Source of the DNA: Atlantibacter subterraneus
GTDB taxonomy: Bacteria > Pseudomonadota > Gammaproteobacteria > Enterobacterales > Enterobacteriaceae
NCBI RefSeq assembly: GCF_027853245.1
Contig: NZ_JAPTZM010000001.1
Direction: 5' to 3' (one strand)
Length of the DNA: 64,000 bases
Part shown: positions 52,135 to 59,652 of the stretch, one piece after another
Position numbering within the stretch: the stretch's first letter is position 1
Layout: the number at the start of each line of letters is the position of its first letter
Translations under genes and position numbers: made by a program
Notes under the pieces: model-generated
Database searches by the model: none
Seen by the model: the letters and a program-made list of their open reading frames with translations, nothing else
What the model was told of the DNA's origin: nothing

Positions 52135-52811
52135 AAATATTAGTAGTAGAAGACGATGCGCTGCTGCTACAAGGGCTGCTGATGGCGCTTCAGGGTGAAG
52201 GTTACGCCTGTGACGGCGTCTCCACAGCCCGGGCGGCGGAGGCCAGTCTGCTGGCCGGGCAATACAGCCTGATGATCCTCGATCTTGGCCTGCCCGACGA
52301 GGACGGTTTGCACGTGCTGTTACGCCTGCGTCGCCAGAAAATGATGCTGCCGGTGTTAATTTTGACGGCGCGCGACTCGGTGAACGAGCGCATCGCCGGG
52401 CTGGATGCCGGTGCCGATGATTACCTGATCAAGCCCTTCGCGCTGGACGAACTGCTGGCGCGCATTCGCGCCCTGATCCGCCGCCACGCCAACCAGGCAG
52501 ACAATACCCTGGCGGTGGGTAATCTGACGCTGGATATGACCCACCGAACCGCCAGACTTGACGGCGTGCAGGTGGAACTGACGCCGAAAGAGTACGCCAT
52601 TCTGTGCCGTTTGATGCTGAAAGCGGGCCACCCGGTACACCGGGAAATCCTCTATAACGACATCTACAACTGGGACAATGAGCCCTCTACCAACACCCTT
52701 GAGGTGCATATCCACAATCTGCGCGACAAAATCGGCAAAGCAACGATCCGCACCGTGCGCGGCTTCGGCTATGCGCTCATCAAGCCAGGCGAGGAAAGCG
52801 AACCACTATGA
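52131..52811 (+). CDS. basR: Response regulator BasR (PmrA)
   Basis: The ATG at 52131 overlaps the eptA stop (ATGA). The 226-residue OmpR-type regulator has a receiver domain with the acidic pair EDD, phosphorylated aspartate in LMILDLGLPDEDGLHV, and lysine in DDYLIKPFALDEL. Its C-terminal winged helix is ELTPKEYAILCRLMLKAG and RTVRGFGYALI. It responds to Fe3+, low pH and PhoP/PmrD signals through BasS in relatives, and it activates eptA and arn genes. The stop overlaps basS. Confidence 0.94.
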   Translation: MKILVVEDDALLLQGLLMALQGEGYACDGVSTARAAEASLLAGQYSLMILDLGLPDEDGLHVLLRLRRQKMMLPVLILTARDSVNERIAGLDAGADDYLIKPFALDELLARIRALIRRHANQADNTLAVGNLTLDMTHRTARLDGVQVELTPKEYAILCRLMLKAGHPVHREILYNDIYNWDNEPSTNTLEVHIHNLRDKIGKATIRTVRGFGYALIKPGEESEPL

Positions 52812-53881
52812 GGGCATTGATTACCCGGCTGGGCAGCCACCGCACGCTACGCTTTCGCCTGTTGCTGGCGATCGGCCTGATTCTGGTGGTGTGCCAGGCC
52901 ATCAGCGTGGTGTGGCTGTGGCACGAAAGTAAAGAGCAGATCTCGTTTCTGGTGGACGAGGCGCTGCATAACCGCAACAACCAGTGGCACATTGAAAAAG
53001 AGATTGTCGAAGCGGTGGCCAGCCTGGCGCTGCCCAGCCTGGTGATGATTTCCCTGGCGCTGCTGCTCTGTTTCCAGGCAGTGAAATGGATCACCCGCCC
53101 GCTTCAGGAGCTCCAGCGCCATCTCGACAGCCGCAGTGAAGATAACCTTGAACCCATCGGCTACCTCAGTTCGGTACGGGAAATCGACGCGGTGACACAC
53201 GCCATTAATCATCTTGTGTCACGATTGACCGTGACGCTGGAGCGCGAGCGGCTGTTCACCGCCGATGTCGCTCATGAACTGCGTACCCCGCTAGCCGGGC
53301 TGCGGCTACATCTGGAACTGATCGAAAAGGCGCATCATGTGGATGTAAAACCGCTATTACAGCGTCTCGATCAAATGACGCAAAGCGTATCCCAGCTGCT
53401 GCAACTGGCGCGGGTCGGGCAATCCTTCGCTTCCGGGGATTATCAGCAAGTGCCGTTACTGGCCGAGGTGATTGAACCGATGCGGGGAGAGTTCGAGGCT
53501 ATGCTGCATACCCGTCATCAGCGGCTGCAGGTTGTCGCCCCTCAGGACGTCACCGTGCGCGGCGACGCGACGCTACTGCGCGCCATGCTGCGTAATCTGG
53601 TGGAAAACGCCCATCGCTACAGCCCGGAAAACACCAACGTGTTTATTCGCGTGGAAACCGCCCCGCATCCGCTGCTGGTGGTGGAAGATGAAGGGCCGGG
53701 CATTGACGAAACTAAAAGCGGCGAACTCAGCAAAGCCTTTGTGCGTATGGACCGCCGCTACGGGGGGATTGGCCTGGGGTTAAGCATCGTCACCCGTATC
53801 GTCCAGTTGCATCAGGCGCAGTTTATCCTCGATAACCGTAACCCTGGCCCGGGATGCCGGGCACGGGTGCGGTTTCTGTGA
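52808..53881 (+). CDS. basS: Sensor kinase BasS (PmrB)
   Basis: A 357-residue histidine kinase starting 4 nt before the basR stop. Two transmembrane helices (near residues 15-38 and 65-90) flank a short periplasmic loop of about 30 residues rich in Glu (WHESKEQISFLVDEALHNRNNQ). A HAMP-like linker follows, then the H-box FTADVAHELRTPLAG, N-box NLVENAHRYSPE, and G-boxes VEDEGPGID and GIGLGLSI. The short periplasmic sensor with acidic residues fits iron/pH sensing by PmrB. Confidence 0.94.
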   Translation: MRALITRLGSHRTLRFRLLLAIGLILVVCQAISVVWLWHESKEQISFLVDEALHNRNNQWHIEKEIVEAVASLALPSLVMISLALLLCFQAVKWITRPLQELQRHLDSRSEDNLEPIGYLSSVREIDAVTHAINHLVSRLTVTLERERLFTADVAHELRTPLAGLRLHLELIEKAHHVDVKPLLQRLDQMTQSVSQLLQLARVGQSFASGDYQQVPLLAEVIEPMRGEFEAMLHTRHQRLQVVAPQDVTVRGDATLLRAMLRNLVENAHRYSPENTNVFIRVETAPHPLLVVEDEGPGIDETKSGELSKAFVRMDRRYGGIGLGLSIVTRIVQLHQAQFILDNRNPGPGCRARVRFL

Positions 53882-54074
53882 TAAAGGTTATGTTGTATTC
53901 TTGCCAAAATGCCTGAAATTGAACCAGTAATGGAGGCTGACTGAAAATGACGATGGTATTTATCCCTGCGCTTAGACGATATCTGGAATGAAGGGTTAAT
54001 GTACAAGAAAAATAAATGTCTGTGAAAATGATAGAGGAAGTAGCTACAGCCGAAGGCAATTAAATGGAGATGTG

Positions 54075-54335
54075 ATGTTTATTCCGGAATTTACAAATGA
54101 AGAAAGCGGTGAGTTTATCCTTGTAGCCAACCACAGCCTGGCATCCGCAGAATCTATTCAATTCAGCATTAAATATAATCTCGCCAGAATATCCTACGGA
54201 AAGTCCCAGCTTCCACCCCACATTCAAACCTGTCGGGTTGTCTATGACATTAGAGGGCAATCAATCCCTGACGCAGTCCTGGCCCAAATCAACCGGGCGC
54301 TTGAACAGGTAGCTCATGTAGAGTTTAAACGCTGA
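54075..54335 (+). CDS. Small protein of unknown function, possible toxin-domain-like
   Basis: The ATG at 54075 with GGAG 5 nt upstream gives 86 residues. The sequence is AT-richer than its neighbours. The C-terminal part, QTCRVVYDIRGQSIPDAVLAQINRAL, resembles (from memory) the VDxRGQ-plus-helix pattern found at the ends of contact-dependent-inhibition and other polymorphic toxin tips. There is no signal or membrane segment. The gene overlaps the next ORF (TGATG), as toxin-immunity pairs often do. The similarity is impressionistic, and an ordinary hypothetical protein remains possible. Confidence 0.6.
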   Translation: MFIPEFTNEESGEFILVANHSLASAESIQFSIKYNLARISYGKSQLPPHIQTCRVVYDIRGQSIPDAVLAQINRALEQVAHVEFKR

Positions 54336-54571
54336 TGGGACTCCAGTTAATTGTAAAAGCAGACCGTAAGAGGATTGAAAAAGCTTTAGGGCCGCTTATG
54401 TCGAATTATGAGGTTTTCCCGGTAGCAGAAGGCCTGTTTGGTATTTCAATACCTGAGCAAAGTATCTCGTCGGTAGGTGAAGACGTTATTTTACTTACGC
54501 TTGAGCAACTGGAGTATTTTGACCTCTGGCAAGGAGCCTGGAAAAAACCCAGGCGACGCTGGTTCTGGTGA
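54335..54571 (+). CDS. Small protein coupled to the preceding gene, possible immunity protein
   Basis: A 78-residue ORF whose ATG shares one base with the preceding stop codon (TGATG), so translation is coupled. The product is soluble: N-terminal VKADRKRIEKALGPLM, an acidic middle (SVGEDVILLTLEQLEYFDLW) and a basic, tryptophan-rich tail (KKPRRRWFW). I do not recognise the family. The small size, the coupling and the acidic helix are consistent with an immunity or antitoxin partner, but no family match supports this. Confidence 0.55.
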   Translation: MGLQLIVKADRKRIEKALGPLMSNYEVFPVAEGLFGISIPEQSISSVGEDVILLTLEQLEYFDLWQGAWKKPRRRWFW

Positions 54572-54620
54572 AATGCAGCTTAGAGCGTGAAGCGGACCTA
54601 CATGATAGAAATGCCACACA

Positions 54621-55340
54621 TCACCTAATCCTGGGAGATGATACGAACCGGGATATTTTTTCTCCCAGTCTCAGAAGAAAATCGGTTCGCGATGGATGTG
54701 GGTCTATTACCTGCGGAGGAAGCGTATTCATGAAGGTAAAGTGACCAGCGTTCTCAACAATATGTAATTCAGAAGATGAGTGTACTTTTAATGACTGATG
54801 AAGAAAATGTGCCTGTGTAGGTGGGGTAATAGTGTCCTGATCACCTGCCCAAATCTGAACCGGTGCTTTTACGGAGACTAATGATAGATGTGCTGAAAAA
54901 AAATCGGCGGGTGGCGTCAAAAGCACAAGTCGATCCAGGGCACTCTTGCCTTCAAACGAAACGTGTTCTCTGGCACTGGTCCGGGCTTTAGCGCCAGCGT
55001 GAATAAGTAAAATTGCTGCCCCAAGGGAATGACCAACACCTGAAACTGAAACATAATGTGTGCAGAATTTCTCAGCCGCCAGGTCAAGACGCTGGACACG
55101 TTCTATTAGCTCAGATTTAGCCGGAAAAGGCGAGGTCAATAGTTCGAAATGTGGCGCTACAACTGATATTCCGTGACGAGCAAATACCTGAATAAGTCCC
55201 ATATGTCGTAAGGGACTACCACCTAGTCCCGAAGCAAAAAGAATACACTTTGTAGAGTCCCTTACCTGAAATAAGGTCACATCAAAATTTCCATCTGCAA
55301 TTTTAAGTTCTGATGTTTTTGGAGTAACTGTTATATCCAT
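54621..55340 (-). CDS. Alpha/beta hydrolase fold protein
   Basis: A 239-residue protein with the nucleophile motif GVGHSLGAA (Ser near residue 105), acidic residue in IWAGDQDTITPP and histidine in VENAGHFTFM, giving a complete Ser-Asp-His triad. The oxyanion region GLGGSPLRHMG is near residue 38. No signal peptide. The substrate is unknown; the compact size is similar to small esterases and peptidase-like hydrolases. It is convergent with the two-gene small module and has no evident operon partner. Composition suggests an accessory gene. Confidence 0.82.
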   Translation of the reverse strand: MDITVTPKTSELKIADGNFDVTLFQVRDSTKCILFASGLGGSPLRHMGLIQVFARHGISVVAPHFELLTSPFPAKSELIERVQRLDLAAEKFCTHYVSVSGVGHSLGAAILLIHAGAKARTSAREHVSFEGKSALDRLVLLTPPADFFSAHLSLVSVKAPVQIWAGDQDTITPPTQAHFLHQSLKVHSSSELHIVENAGHFTFMNTLPPQVIDPHPSRTDFLLRLGEKISRFVSSPRIR

Positions 55341-55541
55341 TTAAACCCTTCCTCCTGACTGACAACTAAAACATATCATTTTTAATGATTAAACGATTAT
55401 TTTTTATGTCCGCTCCTGCCTGTGAATTCAATGGGTCGATGCAACGCTATCCTTAATCAAAGCGGACGTCGCCAGCCTCAACCCACTCAACTTCCCTAAT
55501 AAACCCCATAGCCTATATTTCGATGTGGCGCTAGCCCCTTA

Positions 55542-56081
55542 TCACCACATCAAATCATCAGGCACTTTAAAATCAGCATACGGATCGTCCTCATCCTGCT
55601 CTTCCTGGCTTAGCGCGCTGTTTAATACGATGCTGTCCGCGTCGCGCTGGGCGATTTTATCGGCCACGCTGGCAGGGATAATGGCGTATTCATATTCATC
55701 TTTGTTATTCACAGCCAGACGCGCAATAGCGAGACGACCATTGATCAACTGCGCCTGCGTCGTCTTATCCACCACCACTTTTTTAATCAAATTACTGTCG
55801 GTGAAATTAAACTCAATATTACCTTTCGCAACGGTGATGCGGTTCATTTCAATCAGCTGCTTCACCTGCGCTTTATATTCTTTCGACAACGCAGCCTGCT
55901 TTTGTTGTTCGCTGAGCTGTTTGTCTCGCTCAAGCTGCGCTTTCTTATTCTCTTCAACGGCCTCGCGGGCTTCGCGCGCCTGAACGCGTGATTTTTTTGC
56001 CGTGCGCTGGACTTTAGCCATTTTTTTGCTGGTCACTAAACCCGCTTTCAGCATCTGCTCTTGTAAGGTAAGTTTTGTCAT
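55542..56081 (-). CDS. yaiL: YaiL, DUF2058 nucleoprotein/polynucleotide-associated protein
   Basis: A 179-residue protein matching E. coli YaiL almost end to end. A charged N-terminal half predicted as long helix (TLQEQMLKAGLVTSKKMAKVQRTAKKSRVQAREAREAVEENK) precedes a small beta-rich domain (ISIN-type segment EFNFTDSNLIKKVVVD and INGRLAIARLAVNNKDEYEYAIIPASVADKIAQRD) and an acidic tail DEDDPYADFKVPDDLMW. E. coli yaiL is far from this locus, so the gene is relocated or duplicated. Function: nucleic-acid-associated, otherwise unknown. Confidence 0.93.
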   Translation of the reverse strand: MTKLTLQEQMLKAGLVTSKKMAKVQRTAKKSRVQAREAREAVEENKKAQLERDKQLSEQQKQAALSKEYKAQVKQLIEMNRITVAKGNIEFNFTDSNLIKKVVVDKTTQAQLINGRLAIARLAVNNKDEYEYAIIPASVADKIAQRDADSIVLNSALSQEEQDEDDPYADFKVPDDLMW

Positions 56082-56116
56082 CGTCGTCTCTACGCTCGCC
56101 CGTTATCCAATCCCGA

Positions 56117-56602
56117 TTATTTTAATTTAAGCATTTTTACTGTGGCATCGATATCGATCTCATCTTCAGAAAAGATGTGCGTCGAGCCCTGGAAGGTGGT
56201 GATAGCCAGCTTTTTCAGCGAGCGCATTTCACCCGGCTTTGCGGTGGATTTAGGTCGGATGCTGCTCATTAATGCGCCGACGGAAAGCACCGCATTCTCT
56301 TTATCGATACGGGTCTCGGCAGGCACTTCTTCGCTGTAAACCAGATAAGATTTGATCGACGTGAGCTTCAGGCGCTCGCCCGCGATAAAGATGTATTTGC
56401 TTTCCGGGACCACTTTCACCGCATAAGCTGACAGGCCCTTATTGTTGGTGGTGGGTTCGAAGGTCACCGCAGCGTCTTTTTTAATCAGTTCCGGGTTGGC
56501 GACCTTAATCACATGAAAATAGCGGTTGTCGTCGTTCTCATCTTTGATAAATCCAAAACCTTTATCTTTAAACCACGTTGTGATCTTTCCGTTCATCGCC
56601 AT
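56117..56602 (-). CDS. Cold-shock-domain protein with C-terminal extension
   Basis: A 161-residue protein. Residues 4-68 form a cold-shock domain with RNP1-like KDKGFGFIKDE and RNP2-like RYFHVIKV, expected to bind single-stranded nucleic acid. The C-terminal 90 residues (YIFIAGERLKLTSIKSYLVYSEE and later LSVGALMSSIRP) form a separate domain I do not recognise. AGGCGG lies before the ATG. It ends 35 nt upstream of yaiL on the same strand, so the two nucleic-acid-binding proteins may be co-transcribed. Confidence 0.85.
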   Translation of the reverse strand: MAMNGKITTWFKDKGFGFIKDENDDNRYFHVIKVANPELIKKDAAVTFEPTTNNKGLSAYAVKVVPESKYIFIAGERLKLTSIKSYLVYSEEVPAETRIDKENAVLSVGALMSSIRPKSTAKPGEMRSLKKLAITTFQGSTHIFSEDEIDIDATVKMLKLK

Positions 56603-56692
56603 TACCGCCTGATTAATCTGTTAGCTACTTAATTTTTGCAGCGCGAAGTGTAAAGCACAATGTCGGCACAGTCTACGCGGGTACGACCGGGT

Positions 56693-57955
56693 TTACTTTA
56701 CTACCCGGATGTCCCGATAGCGCGTCGTGTACGCCGGTGACAGCATTTCGCGCTTCATCGCCCAGCTTTTCTGGATCCCCTGCCCGGCAAACCACAGTTT
56801 TCCTTTACCCTGCTTATGCACCTCATCAATCACCGACATCAGCGCCGCGCTGTTCGCCCACGGGGTATACTCATCAAACAAGTTTAACTGCGCCACGCCG
56901 AGACTGTAAAAATCACTCAGCATCACGCCTGCTTTCAGATACCGGCAGTTGCTGCGCCAGATACGGTCCAGCGCAGTCACTGCCATTTTGATGATGTCGC
57001 GGGTATCGTTAGTCGGGGTTGGCAGCATGCTGAGCGCCTGGTTGGCGTAATACTCTTCATCAAGAGCGTGCGGGCTGGTGCGGATAAATACTGAAACCTG
57101 GCGGCAAAACTGGTGCTCTTCGCGCAGCTTTTGCGCCGCGCGCTCTGCGTATGAACAGACCGCCTGGCGCATGTCTTCATACTCCGTCACCCGGTAGCCA
57201 AACGAGCGGCTGCAAATAATCTGCTGTTTCGCCGGAACAAACTCCTCCATAGCGAGACAGGATTCACCGCGCAGTTCCCGCACGGTGCGCTCCAGCACCA
57301 CGCTGAAATGCTTGCGGATAAGCCAGGCGGGGCATTCGGCTAAATCCCGGGCAGTATTGATGTCCATGGCGCGTAGCTGCTTGCTTAAGCGCCGCCCCAC
57401 GCCCCAGACCTCTTCAACGGGAATATACGCCAGCGCGTTGTGCTGACGTTCAGGACTGGAAATATCCAGCACGCCGCCAGTGCTTTTCCAGCGCTTGGCG
57501 GCGTAATTCGCCAGTTTCGCCAGCGTTTTGGTGCGCCCTATTCCCACGCCCACCTGGAGATGCGCCTCCTGGCGGATCCGCTGCTGGACCTGATGGCCAA
57601 ACGACTCCAGCGACTGATAGCTGGCGATGCCCCGCACATCCAGAAAGGCTTCATCAATGGAGTAAATTTCCGTGGCGGGTGCCATCTCCTCCAGAATACT
57701 CATTACCCGATGGCTCATATCGGCGTACAGGGCATAGTTAGAGCTGAATACCGCCACGTTATGTCGCTCAAACAGCGCTCTCTGCTTAAAGTACGGCGCG
57801 GCCATCGAAACCCCTATCGCCTTTGCCTGAACGTTGCGCGCAATGACGCAGCCATCGTTATTACTCAGCACCACCACCGGTCGCGCCCATAAATCAGGGC
57901 GGAAAACGGCCTCGCAAGAGGCGTAAAAGCTGTTGACGTCAACCAGCGCAAACAT
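56693..57955 (-). CDS. umuC: DNA polymerase V catalytic subunit UmuC
   Basis: The start at 57955 (MFALVDVNSFYASCE) aligns with E. coli UmuC; an ATG two codons upstream (57961) is possible. The 420-residue product is full length. Catalytic acidic residues are DVNSFYASCE near residue 6 and YSIDEAFLD near 100. The helix-hairpin-helix and little-finger regions are present, with the conserved ICSRSFG block and C-terminal beta-clamp motif QLNLF near 355. It performs error-prone translesion synthesis. It lacks an adjacent umuD, which is found 1.1 kb away on the same strand, and has its own LexA box. Confidence 0.95.
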   Translation of the reverse strand: MFALVDVNSFYASCEAVFRPDLWARPVVVLSNNDGCVIARNVQAKAIGVSMAAPYFKQRALFERHNVAVFSSNYALYADMSHRVMSILEEMAPATEIYSIDEAFLDVRGIASYQSLESFGHQVQQRIRQEAHLQVGVGIGRTKTLAKLANYAAKRWKSTGGVLDISSPERQHNALAYIPVEEVWGVGRRLSKQLRAMDINTARDLAECPAWLIRKHFSVVLERTVRELRGESCLAMEEFVPAKQQIICSRSFGYRVTEYEDMRQAVCSYAERAAQKLREEHQFCRQVSVFIRTSPHALDEEYYANQALSMLPTPTNDTRDIIKMAVTALDRIWRSNCRYLKAGVMLSDFYSLGVAQLNLFDEYTPWANSAALMSVIDEVHKQGKGKLWFAGQGIQKSWAMKREMLSPAYTTRYRDIRVVK

Positions 57956-58040
57956 GGTCATCGGCGCTTAAATCGTCTTGTGCCGCAGCGAGCAGGAGAT
58001 GCTGCGCGTGGTCGCTGTGTGTGTAATCAATCAATTGCAT
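57939..58040 (-). CDS. Possible 33-codon leader ORF overlapping the umuC start
   Basis: ATG at 58040 lies 19 nt downstream of the LexA box and encodes MQLIDYTHSDHAQHLLLAAA and 13 further residues. It stops inside the first codons of umuC (overlap 17 nt). umuC has no good ribosome site of its own, so reading this ORF could couple translation. No similarity to UmuD or other SOS proteins is evident to me. It may be a leader peptide or a remnant of an upstream gene. Confidence 0.4.
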   Translation of the reverse strand: MQLIDYTHSDHAQHLLLAAAQDDLSADDHVCAG

Positions 58041-58058
58041 GATGAATATATTAAGTAA

Positions 58059-58074
58059 CTGTATATTTATACAG
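58059..58074. promoter_or_regulatory. LexA box (SOS box) of umuC
   Basis: CTGTATATTTATACAG is a perfect CTG-N10-CAG operator with the preferred AT alternation, 104 nt upstream of umuC. A TATAAA -10 overlaps it on the minus strand. Confidence 0.92.
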
Positions 58075-58216
58075 TATCGCTGATTCTGCGTAAGGCTCAA
58101 GACATCAGAAATAAAAATATTTATCTTGCGGATATTTCTGATGATTTTTTGTACTAAAGAGCGCAAAGTAAACTCAGGCGTTACGTATTACTGTTTCTCA
58201 GGCGGAGTCTTTATTG

Positions 58217-58981
58217 ATGCAAGTCAGTCCAATCATCATCCTTCAGGTGGGTACGCCGCCGGAGGAGATGCTCGCAGTACATGATGATGTGCCGGTGTGG
58301 TTTTGCCATGCGTTGCAGGTGCCCGTGGGTGCCGTTGAAGTGGTGCGCGTGTTTGAGGGCGAGCCGCTGCCGCAACCCGATCCGCGCCGGATGGCGATTA
58401 TTACCGGCTCGTGGGCGATGGTGACGGAGCGCCTGCCGTGGAGTGAAGCCATGGCGGAGTGGATCCGCGAAGCGATGCGCATCCATATGCCGCTGTTCGG
58501 CGTCTGCTACGGCCACCAGCTTATGGCCTATGCCCTCGGCGGGCGCGTGGATTACCATCCCCAGGGGCGTGAAGCGGGTAACCAGCAAATCACCCTGACG
58601 CCGGAAGCCCAACAAGACCCGCTGCTCAACACCTTTCCGCAGACCTTTACCGCGCACTTAACCCACATGCAGACCGTGGTGGAACTGCCGCCGGGCGCTT
58701 CTGCGCTGGCGTACTCCAGCCACGATCCGCATCAGATTGTGCGCTACGGGCCGAATGCGGTATCCACCCAGTTCCATCCGGAATTTACGCCGGGCATTTC
58801 GTCGGCGCTGATGCAGTTCCGCGCTGACGTGCTGCGCAGCGAAGGCCGCGATCTGGATGCCATGCTCAGTGAAGTTCGCGATGCCCCGGAAGCCCGCAAC
58901 GTACTGCGCTTTTTCATCCAGCAGACCTGCGGCCACCCGAGTCAGGATATTTTCGACGAACCGAGCGTGCTGCATTATTAA
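58217..58981 (+). CDS. Class-I glutamine amidotransferase-like protein (YfeJ type)
   Basis: A 254-residue stand-alone GATase1 domain. The catalytic cysteine lies in FGVCYGHQLMAYALGG near residue 97, and the His/Glu pair in STQFHPEF near 192. GGAG lies about 10 nt upstream of the ATG; a TTG one codon earlier is possible. Similar proteins (YfeJ, putative GMP synthase-like amidotransferases) are thought to act on gamma-glutamyl compounds. It is divergent from umuC and convergent with umuD, and so physically splits the usual umuDC operon. It has no own SOS box, but its promoter region abuts that of umuC. Confidence 0.87.
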   Translation: MQVSPIIILQVGTPPEEMLAVHDDVPVWFCHALQVPVGAVEVVRVFEGEPLPQPDPRRMAIITGSWAMVTERLPWSEAMAEWIREAMRIHMPLFGVCYGHQLMAYALGGRVDYHPQGREAGNQQITLTPEAQQDPLLNTFPQTFTAHLTHMQTVVELPPGASALAYSSHDPHQIVRYGPNAVSTQFHPEFTPGISSALMQFRADVLRSEGRDLDAMLSEVRDAPEARNVLRFFIQQTCGHPSQDIFDEPSVLHY

Positions 58982-58995
58982 AACCTTCCGGCAAT

Positions 58996-59027
58996 AAAAA
59001 ACGCTCTGTATCGACAGCGCGTTTTTT
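58996..59027. terminator. Bidirectional intrinsic terminator
   Basis: A 14-nt stem AAAAAACGCTCTGT/ACAGCGCGTTTTTT with one mismatch and loop ATCG, flanked by A and T runs so that it works on both strands. It serves the amidotransferase gene and the convergent umuD. Confidence 0.9.
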
Positions 59028-59029
59028 AT

Positions 59030-59455
59030 TCAGCTGCGCTTTTTCTTTAATACCCAGCTCACCACGCCGAAGATCTGCAACTGCGAATCATCGGTAAAGG
59101 TGATCGGTCGATAAGCCGGATTAGTCGGCACCAGTTGCGGCACCGGGCGCAGGCGCAGCAGCTTCACGGTAAAATCGCCATCCACGGCGGCGACAACCAC
59201 ATCGCCATGCTGCGGGGTTAACGCGCTGTCCACCACCAGTAAATCCCCATCGGAGATGCCCTCTCCCGTCATCGAATCCCCCGAGGCCTTAAGAAAATAG
59301 GTCGCGCTGGGGTGCTGAATGCATAACGCCGCAATATCAATACGGGTTTCTATGTAATCCTGCGCCGGAGAGGGAAAGCCGCACGGCACGTACTCCAGAA
59401 AGAGCGGTAAATATTCGGGGCGAGTCGCTTCGCTTAAGGGAATTAATCTGTTCAT
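59030..59455 (-). CDS. umuD: UmuD, DNA polymerase V accessory protein (SOS autoprotease)
   Basis: A 141-residue LexA/UmuD-fold protein (E. coli 139). The self-cleavage site Cys-Gly is visible in YVPCGFPSP near residue 25, the nucleophile in ASGDSMTGEG near 60 and the general-base lysine in FTVKLLRLRPVPQL near 97. RecA-stimulated cleavage gives UmuD', which partners UmuC. A LexA box precedes it. It is not followed by umuC but by a terminator and a convergent amidotransferase gene. Confidence 0.95.
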   Translation of the reverse strand: MNRLIPLSEATRPEYLPLFLEYVPCGFPSPAQDYIETRIDIAALCIQHPSATYFLKASGDSMTGEGISDGDLLVVDSALTPQHGDVVVAAVDGDFTVKLLRLRPVPQLVPTNPAYRPITFTDDSQLQIFGVVSWVLKKKRS

Positions 59456-59476
59456 TTTTAGTTAGACCCAACATCA

Positions 59477-59492
59477 CTGTGTTTATATACAG
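59477..59492. promoter_or_regulatory. LexA box (SOS box) of umuD
   Basis: CTGTGTTTATATACAG is a CTG-N10-CAG operator, 22 nt upstream of the umuD ATG, overlapping the presumed -10 region. Confidence 0.9.
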
Positions 59493-59609
59493 TATTATTG
59501 TTTTTGCGCAGCCGACAACGCCATTTTGGCCGCTTCGCCGCAGTCCATTGAAAAATGGAGAGATTTTATTTTTTAATCAGCAGGAAACGTGACAGCGTGA
59601 CAGGCGAAC

Positions 59610-59640
59610 AAAAAATGACCGCCTGCACAGGCAGGCGGTC
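59610..59640 (-). terminator. Intrinsic terminator of the autotransporter gene
   Basis: Perfect 10-bp stem GACCGCCTGC/GCAGGCGGTC with loop CTGT (minus strand), followed by AUUUUUUGUU, 13 nt after the stop codon. Confidence 0.9.
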
Positions 59641-59652
59641 AGGGTTAAGGGA

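Noticed and set aside
53812..54059. Minus-strand ORFs after basS
   Set aside because: No ribosome sites, no family features, and they overlap the basS end antisense.
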